The notes under the pieces were generated by a model. That model saw only the letters and a list, made by a program, of their open reading frames with translations, made no database searches and had not been told where the DNA came from. DNA of 64,000 nucleotides, taken from contig NZ_JBNPWZ010000006.1 in assembly GCF_050433565.1 (NCBI RefSeq), positions 62,001 to 126,000 of the forward strand. The letters are read 5' to 3'. Each line of letters begins with the position of its first letter. Within the stretch, counting starts at the first letter, position 1. Both the position numbers and the translations under genes were made by a program. The DNA comes from Ornithinibacillus bavariensis (GTDB lineage Bacteria; Bacillota; Bacilli; Bacillales; Amphibacillaceae). This document shows positions 43,110 through 51,754 of this stretch, one piece after another.

Positions 43110-44051
43110 TTATTTTCCTCGCAGAACCGCTAACAGGTCGGCTTTGAATACATCACGATCCACAGCTTCACAAACCCTCACATTAGGATTCTTCCCACTC
43201 CGATTATTGATATCTACCATATTATAACCTCTCGTGATCTCGCCTTTTGTTTCTACATCGACATAGTACATCGTTGACTTTGTCATTAATTCCTCATTCG
43301 CTGCAATCGCAACTAATAATGTATCTGGATGTGTTGTTCCATTAATCTTATGTACTTCACGGTTAAATTTCAGTACAACACGATTTATATCCATGAAAAA
43401 TTTCGAGCGCTCTGTTCCTAGCTTTTCAATCTCCTGATGGTCCTCATCTGCCATAACAGAGTACCTTGTACACATATCCCAGCCGACCATTGTAATTGGA
43501 ATACCAGAATGTAAAACGATTTTAGCTGCTTCCGGATCCACATAAAAATTATACTCTGCAGCTGCCGTAATATTACCGAGGGAATTGTTCGTACCTCCCA
43601 TGATATAAATATGTGGAATATCCTTCACAATTGTAGGGTCCTTCTTCATCGCCATCGCAATATTCGTTAATGGCGCAATAGCTAATAGCTCTATCTCTCC
43701 GGGGTTTGCTTTTACCGTTTCAATAATAAAATCAATCGCATGCTTGTCCTCTGGTCGTTGCTTAGCTTTTTCAAAGAATGAATCCCCCATTCCGTCTTTT
43801 CCATGGACATCCTCTACTGTTACATGCCCTTCCTGTGTTCCAAGGATTGGACCCTCATATCCTTTAAAAACTGGCACATGATAATCCGGATTAAAAACCT
43901 GGATTGTATACAATGCGTTCTCTACCTCTTGATCAAAATCTACATTTCCACCAGTAATGGTTACTCCTTCAACTTTAAAATGATGAAGTGCCGTTAGAAT
44001 GGCAATTGTATCATCACCTGCTGTGTCCGTATCAATAATAATTCTTCTCAT
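43110..44051 (-). CDS. Inosine/uridine-preferring nucleoside hydrolase family protein
   Basis: 313 residues behind GGAGG. The calcium site DTDTAGDDTIA (DxDxxxDD) is intact at residues 7-17, and the family segments IAPLTNIAMAM, IYIMGGT and EYNFYVDPEAA follow. It cleaves the N-glycosidic bond of nucleosides to base and ribose. It lies 12 bases after a second nucleoside hydrolase gene in the same operon. Confidence 0.9.
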   Translation of the reverse strand: MRRIIIDTDTAGDDTIAILTALHHFKVEGVTITGGNVDFDQEVENALYTIQVFNPDYHVPVFKGYEGPILGTQEGHVTVEDVHGKDGMGDSFFEKAKQRPEDKHAIDFIIETVKANPGEIELLAIAPLTNIAMAMKKDPTIVKDIPHIYIMGGTNNSLGNITAAAEYNFYVDPEAAKIVLHSGIPITMVGWDMCTRYSVMADEDHQEIEKLGTERSKFFMDINRVVLKFNREVHKINGTTHPDTLLVAIAANEELMTKSTMYYVDVETKGEITRGYNMVDINNRSGKNPNVRVCEAVDRDVFKADLLAVLRGK

Positions 44052-44063
44052 TTTGTATTCCTC

Positions 44064-45002
44064 CTATGCCTGTTTAGCTAATTCCGTGATGTAAGTGAAG
44101 AAGGCATCTCTGTCTGCCTCATAAACCAATTGAACTGCTCGTCCACTTTCAGACAGCTCTGTTTTACCTTGACTAGGTCCATCCTTATAGACAATGCTTT
44201 TGACCTCTTTTTTCTTAACTAAATCATCTCTGCCAACAGTAGCAGTTGTTAATACATCCCAAAGGAAATAAGTAGAATTTGTTTGGAAATGAACTAAAGG
44301 CGGTACAACAGCATAGCTTTGCCCAAGAAAATCTACACCTTCATATTTCCGCTCAGAAGCCCAGTGATTTCTCACATCCAATGTTAGTGGAACCATATTC
44401 GTACTCTCTAATGCCACTAGATCTATTTGAATATTCGAGTCCCACACAGCCTTTACAGCCTCTGGGTCCCAAAAAGCATTCCATTCTGCTGTTCCATCAT
44501 GCTCAGGCTCCTCGACATTACCCATTTCTAAGAATGTGCCACCCATCCAAGCTAATTTTTCAATTTTCCCTTGAATGTCAGGTGCTTCTTCTAATGCTCT
44601 AGCTAAATCTGTCAGAGGACCGACGAAGACTAAGGTTATTTTTTCTGTGCTATTACGAAGTGACTCAATTAAATGCTTGTGAGCTGGTAGATCAGATAAC
44701 GGTGTTTTGACCGGTAAGTGCTCATTTAATATCGGCAAAGCATCCACCACAAATGCATGCATTCGCCAATCTTTAGGAAATGGATTTTTTCCACGTGAAT
44801 TGGAAGCAGAAACCTCAATTCTTCGACCCTTGCCAAAACGATCGATAATTTTTCTACTTGCAGAAACTGCTGGTTCTAGATAACAGTCTGCAGGAATGAC
44901 ACCCACCCCAATTAAATCAACATCATCCATTTGTAGCAATAGAAATAATGATACTAAATCATCTACTCCACCATCGTGGTTCAAGTAAACTTTTTTCTTC
45001 AT
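44064..45002 (-). CDS. Nucleoside hydrolase family protein, second paralogue
   Basis: About 312 residues from ATG 45002 behind AAGGAAG. The metal site reads LNHDGGVDDLVS, so the first Asp of DxDxxxDD is replaced by Asn, and IAPLTN-like FVGPLTDLARAL, AWMGGTF and EWNAFWDPEAVKAV are present. The Asn replacement may change metal binding or substrate. It is the promoter-proximal gene of a two-gene operon; a purine or pyrimidine transporter is not adjacent. Confidence 0.88.
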   Translation of the reverse strand: MKKKVYLNHDGGVDDLVSLFLLLQMDDVDLIGVGVIPADCYLEPAVSASRKIIDRFGKGRRIEVSASNSRGKNPFPKDWRMHAFVVDALPILNEHLPVKTPLSDLPAHKHLIESLRNSTEKITLVFVGPLTDLARALEEAPDIQGKIEKLAWMGGTFLEMGNVEEPEHDGTAEWNAFWDPEAVKAVWDSNIQIDLVALESTNMVPLTLDVRNHWASERKYEGVDFLGQSYAVVPPLVHFQTNSTYFLWDVLTTATVGRDDLVKKKEVKSIVYKDGPSQGKTELSESGRAVQLVYEADRDAFFTYITELAKQA

Positions 45003-45097
45003 GGATGCACTTCCTTTTTCATCTACTGTTTTGACTATATTATAGTCCACTTTTACAGATAGTGGTAGCTTTGCTTTTCTTATGAAAAGGCATCAAA

Positions 45098-45125
45098 AAA
45101 GCGCAATCCCAAAGAATTGCGCTTT
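45098..45125 (-). terminator. Terminator of the cupin gene
   Basis: AAAGCGCAAT pairs with ATTGCGCTTT around 8 bases; on the minus strand a TTTTTT run follows. Confidence 0.88.
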
Positions 45126-45131
45126 CCCAAC

Positions 45132-45686
45132 TTAATCTCCTTCCTCCATTGCTTGTGCTTTGGTCGTATGGACTGTTCCATGAGGGTGATGTGGAGGAGC
45201 ATAGATGGAATAAAGCTTTAACGGTATATTTCCTGTATTGATGACATTATGCCAGGTCCCTGCTGGTACCATTATAGCCGTGTCATCCCGTAATCTTCGT
45301 TCAAAATCTAGCTTATTCTCCTCTTTCCCCATTTGAACAATACCTTGCCCTTGCTCAATGCGAAGAAATTGATCTGTATTTGGGTGAATCTCTAATCCTA
45401 TATCCTCACCGACATTTATACTCATCAATGTTACCTGTAGGTGTTTACCAGTCCATAAGGTAGTACGATAATTTTTATTTTGTTTACTTGCTGCGTTAAT
45501 ATCCACAACAAATGGTCCTGGACCATGGTCTTTCAATGGTACCCTAGCCTTCAACTTCTCTGTTTGCCAATAGCCCCAACGTGTGTCAGGAACCTGCCAG
45601 TAAGGCGTCTGCATAGGATAATACGCAGGGTCATAGTATAGAGCTGTATTCGGATACATCATCGGAACATAGTACATTTTCTCCAT
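45132..45686 (-). CDS. Cupin-domain protein
   Basis: 184 residues. A Tyr/Pro-rich N-terminus (MYYVPMMYPNTALYYDPAYY) precedes a double-stranded beta-helix with the cupin motif GLEIHPNTDQFLRIEQGQG and second motif VPAGTWHNVINTG. Metal ligands are His in IHPNTD, Gln or Glu of that strand, and His in TWHNV. The architecture matches Bacillus YrkC-like proteins. The enzyme activity is unknown; sugar isomerase or dioxygenase activities occur in the family. Confidence 0.82.
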   Translation of the reverse strand: MEKMYYVPMMYPNTALYYDPAYYPMQTPYWQVPDTRWGYWQTEKLKARVPLKDHGPGPFVVDINAASKQNKNYRTTLWTGKHLQVTLMSINVGEDIGLEIHPNTDQFLRIEQGQGIVQMGKEENKLDFERRLRDDTAIMVPAGTWHNVINTGNIPLKLYSIYAPPHHPHGTVHTTKAQAMEEGD

Positions 45687-45752
45687 CCTCTCATAGATTT
45701 TCTAAATTATTGTATGCTCTATGTTAGGCGAATGTACTTGTTAATGTTATCC

Positions 45753-46505
45753 TTACTTAACTACTTCTATTTCCTGCTCCTGATGTTCATGTAATCCATC
45801 ATCATTTGTGACATGGATTACAATCGTGTATTTACCTGTCTCTGTAAACGAGTGTGCACTACTATATTCACCAGATTTAGCTTCTTTTGCATCGACCCAA
45901 TCATGCTTTTCAGAACCATCCTGGTATATTTCATAACGTACATTTGCAGCTACAAGAGGTTGATCACCTAATTGCAGATGAACTGTTAATGGCACTTTTT
46001 GGTTCTGTTTTACACTATCCGGTTTTTCAAAATGCATAGAAAAACCTTCTGTACTTGAGTGCTCATGCCCTTCCTCATGACCCTCATCATGCGTGGCTGC
46101 TGCACCATTACCAACTGTAATCGATTTTTTTGGCATGGAATGCATGTCTCTTGCTGTTGTATGTGCATAGATTTCATAAATGCCGTCCTTATCAAAAGTC
46201 ACTTCGGCAGTATATGTACCATCTGCATTATTTTTTGCATTGATAGTCTTACTATCCTTTTCCTTTCCTTGTTCCCAATATTCAAATTGAACCTCATTAG
46301 CATCTTTAACTGCTTCTTCACCATACGAAACAACTGCTTTTAGTAGTACTGTTTCATTTACTTCTGCATGCTCCGGAAGATCAAAATCAACACGTAATAC
46401 GTGCAGTTCTTCTGGTTCACTCTCGGTCTCTTTTTCAGAATTTCCACATGCTGATAACAACCCTAACACAATTACGATTAATCCAATCCAAATTTTTCGT
46501 TTCAT
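45753..46505 (-). CDS. YtkA-like lipoprotein with His-rich linker
   Basis: 250 residues with lipobox LSAC (Cys 20). Two repeats of the YtkA-like beta-sandwich (about residues 35-130 and 155-249, each with an AEVTF/YTIVIHV ending) are joined by HDEGHEEGHEHSS, a His/Glu-rich stretch well suited to metal binding. FixH/YtkA proteins are linked to copper and respiratory oxidase assembly. It lies 23 bases downstream of the copper regulator gene ycnK, so a role in copper handling outside the cell is likely but inferred. Confidence 0.82.
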   Translation of the reverse strand: MKRKIWIGLIVIVLGLLSACGNSEKETESEPEELHVLRVDFDLPEHAEVNETVLLKAVVSYGEEAVKDANEVQFEYWEQGKEKDSKTINAKNNADGTYTAEVTFDKDGIYEIYAHTTARDMHSMPKKSITVGNGAAATHDEGHEEGHEHSSTEGFSMHFEKPDSVKQNQKVPLTVHLQLGDQPLVAANVRYEIYQDGSEKHDWVDAKEAKSGEYSSAHSFTETGKYTIVIHVTNDDGLHEHQEQEIEVVK

Positions 46506-46528
46506 TTTCTTTCCTCCATTCTGGTATT

Positions 46529-47113
46529 TTAGCTGTGATTATGACATCCATAAGTCCCGAGCATTTTATCGGCAATGACTTCCATAGCCTCTTGAAATCC
46601 ATAAATCTTACCACCAAATCCTTTTACAAACTTCTCGGCATGTTCTAGGTTTCCAAAGGTTAAAACTTGTGGCTGACAACAGGCAATATTTAAAGTAGTA
46701 TCCATTATATACCAAGTTAATGGTGCACTTATCGTTGTATTTAGGAAAAAATCATGACAAATTGCCTGCAGTACTCCGTTACCTAATTGTCGATGTCTTA
46801 GTAGACCACAGTGTGCACAGCAAGCAGTCTCAATTTGGTCATTTTCCAAGATTAGCCGATATGCCATCTTTGCATTAACTGGCTTCTGACAATACGTACA
46901 TATCCCCTGGTCAGGCAAACGATTATCCTCTTTTTCGATGAGGGAGATCCCACCAAAGGTCTTGATAATCAGCCCCTCTTCCAATAAAGGCTTAATGTCA
47001 CGATAGACCGTCATTTCTGAGACTCCTAGCTTTTCACTTAATTCACTAATTCTCATCGCCTTTTTCGAATAAATTAATGCTCTTATTTTATTTTGCCTTT
47101 CAACCGGCAGCAT
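46529..47113 (-). CDS. ycnK: DeoR-type copper-responsive repressor with NosL-like domain (YcnK)
   Basis: 194 residues behind AGGGG. N-terminal DeoR winged helix MLPVERQNKIRALIY to GVSEMTVYRDIKPLLEEG, then a Cys pair CTYCQKPV, a second pair CCAHCGLLRHR and CCQPQ, and a NosL-like C-terminus ADKMLGTYGC with FGNLEHAEKFVKGFGGKIYGFQ. This domain set is that of B. subtilis YcnK, which represses copper uptake genes. The Cys-rich part is the likely Cu(I) sensor. Its B. subtilis partners ycnJ and ycnI are not adjacent; a YtkA-like lipoprotein gene takes their place. Confidence 0.9.
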   Translation of the reverse strand: MLPVERQNKIRALIYSKKAMRISELSEKLGVSEMTVYRDIKPLLEEGLIIKTFGGISLIEKEDNRLPDQGICTYCQKPVNAKMAYRLILENDQIETACCAHCGLLRHRQLGNGVLQAICHDFFLNTTISAPLTWYIMDTTLNIACCQPQVLTFGNLEHAEKFVKGFGGKIYGFQEAMEVIADKMLGTYGCHNHS

Positions 47114-47240
47114 AGATTCACCCCTTTGTTATAGTTTGAGGAAATTTGTTTCAATTTAACAATCTAACACAAGTATAACACCTAAATATTCTTATTTATT
47201 CAGGTAAGTTTGAAAGAATTGTGACTTTATTATTAAATAG

Positions 47241-47273
47241 AAAAAACCAAACTTCCATGAAGCTTGGCTTTTT
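47241..47273 (-). terminator. Terminator of the methyltransferase-like gene
   Basis: An A-rich arm with CCAA and CTTC pairs with GAAG, TTGG and a T-tract, with single-base bulges, around a CAT loop. It overlaps the stop codon. Confidence 0.75.
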
Positions 47274-48156
47274 ATAAATAACATGTAATCGATTGTTCAA
47301 TCCAGTACATAAATACGGTACCCGGACAATTTTTTTCAAATTCTTTCATTCTTAAATACATATCCAGTCCATCTGAAACATCATGCCATAAATCTGTAAA
47401 TACAAAATCATAATTATTCATAGGCATTTTTTCCTCAGCAAATTCAAAGGCATCCGCTTTTATAATAGTAATTTTCTCTGCATTATCAAACTGTGGTAGT
47501 ATATATTGTTTAAATAACTGAATAACATCCTCATTTTTCTCCACAATGGTGACGGTTTTGACTCTCTCTTTTTCAGATACCATATAAGCATAATAACCAA
47601 GTCCCAAACCATATGTCAGAACATGGCCGAATGCTTGATCAACCGCTTCTTGTATCGTCTCTATTTCATTTGGAGTAACAGTCATCCAAATACGGTTACG
47701 TTCCAGAACCGCGGGGTAAATAAATTCCCTATCAAAAAATCCAATTTGCGGTATTTGTCTACCTTCTTTCGTTTGGATAATATCATCACAAACAAAAGCC
47801 TCAAATGGTTTATATTTTTCATATTTTAATTCACTATTACCGATTTTTATAGTAGGTAGCTTGATATTTTTGTAATATGGGTTACTAGAATATGTACCTC
47901 CATCAAGATGATGAATCATCTGCAGAAAGTACTGGTTAAATAGCTCCCTGTCTGCTGTATTATCTACTATATCCAGTCCAAACGCAGCAGCTAATATAAT
48001 CGAAAAAGCATATTCATAGGAGATACCACTTTCAACAAGCTCCTCGATTTCCTCTTTTTCAACATAATCAGGCGCATTATTTAAATAATTGCTTACTAGG
48101 GAAAATACTTTGTAGTTATCTTGTTTTACGTTTTCTTTTACCATATTGTGCCTCAT
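47272..48156 (-). CDS. SAM-dependent methyltransferase / spermidine synthase-like protein
   Basis: 294 residues. N-terminal helical part (about 1-160) then a Rossmann domain with HVLTYGLGLGYYAYMVS (motif I), VTIVEKNEDVIQLF (acidic residue of motif II) and the acidic loop YDFVFTDLWHD, as in spermidine synthases. Substrate unknown. The start (ATG 48156 or ATG 48144) lies inside the first copy of an 80-bp repeat that also carries the ribosome site AGGAGAAAG. Monocistronic. Confidence 0.75.
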   Translation of the reverse strand: MRHNMVKENVKQDNYKVFSLVSNYLNNAPDYVEKEEIEELVESGISYEYAFSIILAAAFGLDIVDNTADRELFNQYFLQMIHHLDGGTYSSNPYYKNIKLPTIKIGNSELKYEKYKPFEAFVCDDIIQTKEGRQIPQIGFFDREFIYPAVLERNRIWMTVTPNEIETIQEAVDQAFGHVLTYGLGLGYYAYMVSEKERVKTVTIVEKNEDVIQLFKQYILPQFDNAEKITIIKADAFEFAEEKMPMNNYDFVFTDLWHDVSDGLDMYLRMKEFEKNCPGTVFMYWIEQSITCYL

Positions 48157-48391
48157 TCTTTCTCCTAATCCGATGCAGTTTGTTTAGGGTGATCTATATA
48201 AGTAACGCTATTTTAATTTTACCAGTTGTACCTCATTCTTTCTCCTAATCCGATGCAGTTTGTTTAGGGTGCTTTATATAGGTAACGCTATATTAATTTT
48301 ACCATTTGTTCCTCATTCTTTCTCCTAATCCGATGCAGTTTGTTTTAGGGTGATCTATATAAGTAACGCTATTTCAATTTTACAAGTTGTA
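48151..48391. repeat. Three tandem 80-bp copies of the promoter/leader of the methyltransferase-like gene
   Basis: CCTCATTCTTTCTCCTAATC begins at 48151, 48231 and 48311 (units of 80, 80 and 81 bases, differing at a few positions each). Read on the minus strand every unit contains a TATATA box, AGGAGAAAG and an ATG. Copies 2 and 3 end in 5-codon frames, MRYNW (48236-48219) and MRNKW (48316-48299), while copy 1 runs into the real gene (MRHN). Confidence 0.9.
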
Positions 48392-48577
48392 CCTTTATTA
48401 TTCCAAAAGGATTGCTAATCACATGCGATTAGATTGTAGTCTAACCCCATTCTGGAAAAATTCTTGAGGTGATTCCCAAAGGACCCGAGTCAGGATGTTA
48501 TTTCTATTCTGTCTTGAATAATTGGATAATTTTTCCTATAGTATACTATAAGACTATGAAAGGATGTGAGGAAGTGG

Positions 48578-49489
48578 ATGATAATGACAAAACCAGAGGA
48601 AATAAATATTTTTCAGTATTTAGAAGCCCGCTTTAATCTTTCAGAGGGAGATAGACTATACTATTCGAACCTGCTAAAGGGTTATAAGGGAGAACAACTA
48701 TTTGTCAAATTGCTTAGTGACCAGGCTGAGACTTGGACAATCTTAAACGATGTTATTCTTGAATGGAATAATGCTACCTTTCAAATTGACACATTAATTA
48801 TCTTCCGCAACAAGATCTATTTGTTTGAGATTAAAAATTATGAAGGAGATTATTATATTGAAAATGAAATATGGTATACCATATCGAACAAAGAAATTAA
48901 AAACCCGCTTCTACAGCTAACCAGATGTGAATCGTTACTCCGCCAGCTACTCCAACATTACGGATTCCGTATCCCTATTGAATCGTATATTATCTTCATT
49001 AACCTGGAGTTTACACTATTCCATGCCACGACAAATCTACCAATAATACTACCAACCCAGTTAAAACGTTATTTGACTCAGTTAAAGACAGCACACCAAT
49101 CCACTAGTAGTAACCATAAACTAGCTAAATTAATTGCCACACTTCGCAAAGATAAATCTCCATATACAAAAATACCCACATACACCTATGAGGACGTAAA
49201 GAAGGGAATTACATGTAGTGCCTGTAGCTCATTTGAAATAAAAATTATAAAAAGACAGTTAATTTGTATGCACTGCAATTATCATGAGCATATAGACGCC
49301 GCCATTTTAAGGTCCACACGACAGTTTAAAACTCTGTTCCCTGATAAAAAAATAACCACTAAAATAATTTATGATTGGTGTCAGATTATCGATTCTAGAA
49401 AAACTATTCGTAGAGTACTAGCAAATAATTTCACTCAATTAGGGCATGCAAAGTCTATTTATTATGTAGACTCTAGTGAAATAAAATAA
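48578..49489 (+). CDS. NERD-domain protein with C-terminal zinc ribbon
   Basis: About 303 residues from ATG 48578 behind GAGG. LLKGYKGEQLFVKLL, then VILEWNNATFQIDTLIIFRNKIYLFEIKNYEGDYYIE, follows the NERD pattern with the GE, D and EIKNY residues of a nuclease-related fold. The C-terminal CSACSSFEIK and LICMHCNYHEH supply a Cys4 zinc ribbon. NERD proteins are linked to DNA processing but no activity has been firmly assigned. Its neighbours are the 80-bp leader repeat upstream and the 51-bp array downstream. Confidence 0.82.
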   Translation: MIMTKPEEINIFQYLEARFNLSEGDRLYYSNLLKGYKGEQLFVKLLSDQAETWTILNDVILEWNNATFQIDTLIIFRNKIYLFEIKNYEGDYYIENEIWYTISNKEIKNPLLQLTRCESLLRQLLQHYGFRIPIESYIIFINLEFTLFHATTNLPIILPTQLKRYLTQLKTAHQSTSSNHKLAKLIATLRKDKSPYTKIPTYTYEDVKKGITCSACSSFEIKIIKRQLICMHCNYHEHIDAAILRSTRQFKTLFPDKKITTKIIYDWCQIIDSRKTIRRVLANNFTQLGHAKSIYYVDSSEIK

Positions 49490-49566
49490 CAATGGAAGTT
49501 TAGGGGAGCTACCATGTTGATCTATTGGTCGCTGAGGTTCGTGGGATGAAATAGGTGCTTTGGTTG
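49490..49566. other. Spacer between the NERD gene and the array
   Basis: 77 bases with no hairpin or open frame recognised. Confidence 0.4.
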
Positions 49567-50400
49567 GTGTTTCTTGTCTGGGGACGGATTTTTGGTGGCA
49601 ATAGCGGCTTTGTTTACCGTTTTTCGTTCGAGTACCGATTTTCGGGAACCAATAGCGGCTTTGTTTACCGTTTTTTGTCCGGGCACGGATTTTCGGGTGG
49701 CAATAGCTGCTTTGTTTACCGTTTTTCGTTCGTGCACGGATTTTCGGGAACCAATAGCGGCTTTAGGTACCGTTTTTCGTTCGAGTACCGATTTTCGGGA
49801 GCCAATAGCGGCTTTAGGTACCGTTTTTTGTCCGGGCACGGATTTTCGGGAACCAATAGTAGCTTTGGCTACCGTTTTTTGTCCGAGAACAGATTTTCAG
49901 GACACAATAGTAGCTTTGGGGACCGTTTTTCGTCCGTGCACCAATTTTCAGGAGCCAATAGCTGCTTTGTTTACCGTTTTTCGTCCTAGCACGGATATTG
50001 GGGAACCAATAGCGGGCTTTGTTTACCGTTTTTCGTTCGAGTACCGATTTTCGGGAGCCAATAGCGGCTTTGGGGACCGTTTTTCGTCCGAGCATAGATT
50101 TTTGGGAGCCAATAGCGGCTTTGTTTACCGTTTTTCGTTCGTGCACGGATTTTCGGGTCGCAATAGTAGCTTTGGCTACCGTTTTTTGTCCGGGCACGGA
50201 TTTTCGGGGAGCAATAGCCGCTTTAGGTACCATTTTTCATAAGAGCACCGATTTTCGGGATGCAATAGTGGCTTTGGCTACTGGTTCTCGCCCATGCACG
50301 TTTTCGAGAGACAATAACCGCTTTGCTCACTGGCTCTCGCCCGAGCACAGTTATTCGCGAAGCAATAACTGCTTTGCATGAAGCTACCCGGTCCCAACTA
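49567..50400. repeat. Tandem array of about 16 copies of a 51-bp unit
   Basis: The anchor ATAGC-type hexamer CAATAG (CAATAA in the last two) recurs at 49601, 49652, 49703, 49754, 49805, 49856, 49907, 49958, 50009, 50061, 50112, 50163, 50214, 50265, 50314 and 50365, so the period is 51 with one 52 and one 49. Conserved blocks AATAGCGGCTTT, ACCGTTTTTCGT and GATTTTCGGG alternate with three variable tracts. Because 51 is a multiple of three, long open frames run on both strands, with 17-residue repeats such as KAAIGSRKSVLERKTVN on the minus strand. None has a ribosome site. Confidence 0.92.
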
Positions 50401-50412
50401 GGAAGAACCGGG
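50387..50412. terminator. Weak hairpin beyond the MFS gene
   Basis: CCCGGT pairs with ACCGGG around 14 bases, with no T-tract on either side, so terminator function is doubtful. Confidence 0.3.
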
Positions 50413-50436
50413 GGACAATAATATCAATCTATGACT

Positions 50437-51630
50437 CTAGCTCTCCACTCTCTTAAAAAAGATCCAACCAACTCCCAATAGGAGCATTAAGCTTCCTGCA
50501 ACATAATAGACTGCTGATAAACTATAAAACTCTAATAAGACAAAAGAGGCGAGTGGCCCAAGAGCGGCGCCGACATCTACAGCTAGGGTATGTGCTGTCA
50601 TGACTTTTACATGGTCAGACCTGGATGCCGCACTAGTAGCTAGCGTATCTGTTGTAGTCGTGAACATTGTCGATATAAGCTGAAATAGTAATAGTGTAAT
50701 TAATAACCAGATTATAGATTGGACACTACCTAATAAAAGAAATAAAACCCCACCACCAATTAATGGGATAAGTATAACTCTATGTAAAGACTGTAAGGAA
50801 TCTAGCATTTTTCCAAGTAAAGGTGCAAGAAATGGATCCCATCCCCAGCGAATTGCTTGAACGAATCCTGCAAGAGTTGCTGCTCCAATGGTTATATGTG
50901 AAAAGCTCCATTCCGTTACATGGGAGCGTTCGATTAAAGGGCTTAGGGTCGAAGCAAATAATCCGGACACGATAAATCCTAATGCTATCCCTGTTGCTAG
51001 CACCATTTGAATATACGGTGTTAGCCATGGCTTTGTTACAGTTTGGTTAATCTTTTCCTCTTGCTCTTCATTTTTGGAAGCAGGGACTAAATACCAAACA
51101 AAAGGTATTGTGATTAACGCAATGATTGCAAACAGCATGGTAACAAACGTGACAGATGTTTGATCAACCAAAATTCCTCCGGCTAGCATTCCTGCTAACC
51201 CTCCAAGTCCCCATAATCCATTATATACGCCAACAAACTGTCCACGATTGCTGTCACTAGTAACATCGATTACGGTTAAAAATCCCCCCAAACGGAGAAA
51301 AGACCAAGCTACACCCCATAAAGCACGCATCACAAGCAATAGCCAAAATTGATTAACAATCCCATACGAAGCAGTAGTGATGACAGCTAATACAACCGCT
51401 ATAAAGACTCCTGTACGCATTTGATATCGTTTATAAAACAGCCCAACCAAAGGAGTAATTGGTAATCGAATGAACCGGTTGATAGATAATAGGATACCCA
51501 CCTGCCAAAGAGCCGTCATGCCAAAGTCCTGCCAATATAATGGAAGAACAATAAAAAGCATGGCATCCCCCATTACTGCCACCGCGGTTATTAATGCTAT
51601 TCCAACAACCCTTCTCCTTGTAGTTGTCAT
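50437..51630 (-). CDS. MFS transporter
   Basis: 397 residues, twelve helices. Loop 2-3 reads LPITPLVGLFYKRYQMRTGVFI, a variant of the MFS motif A, and GLAGMLAGGILVDQTSV near helix 5-6. The second half has a matching LAPLLGKMLDSLQSLHRVIL. The profile is that of unnamed drug or small-molecule pumps in Bacilli. GGGGG and ATG at 51630 define the start. The array lies beyond its 3' end. Confidence 0.82.
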   Translation of the reverse strand: MTTTRRRVVGIALITAVAVMGDAMLFIVLPLYWQDFGMTALWQVGILLSINRFIRLPITPLVGLFYKRYQMRTGVFIAVVLAVITTASYGIVNQFWLLLVMRALWGVAWSFLRLGGFLTVIDVTSDSNRGQFVGVYNGLWGLGGLAGMLAGGILVDQTSVTFVTMLFAIIALITIPFVWYLVPASKNEEQEEKINQTVTKPWLTPYIQMVLATGIALGFIVSGLFASTLSPLIERSHVTEWSFSHITIGAATLAGFVQAIRWGWDPFLAPLLGKMLDSLQSLHRVILIPLIGGGVLFLLLGSVQSIIWLLITLLLFQLISTMFTTTTDTLATSAASRSDHVKVMTAHTLAVDVGAALGPLASFVLLEFYSLSAVYYVAGSLMLLLGVGWIFFKRVES

Positions 51631-51754
51631 GTGTATGATTCCCCCTTCGTTTCATCAAACCAGTCTCATGTATAAGAAGTCTTCTATTTATTTTTTAGAC
51701 TATTATTATTTCACAGTTTCTTTTATTAGAGTACATCATACCATACATTCTTAG

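Noticed and set aside
49522..50381. Long open frames on both strands inside the 51-bp array, coding for 105-222-residue repeat proteins
   Set aside because: The frames exist because the period is a multiple of three. They lack ribosome sites, start inside repeat units, and break where one unit has 52 bases.
49567..50400. The 51-bp array as a CRISPR
   Set aside because: The variable tracts are 4-9 bp and are reused between units; they are not unique spacers of 26-40 bp.
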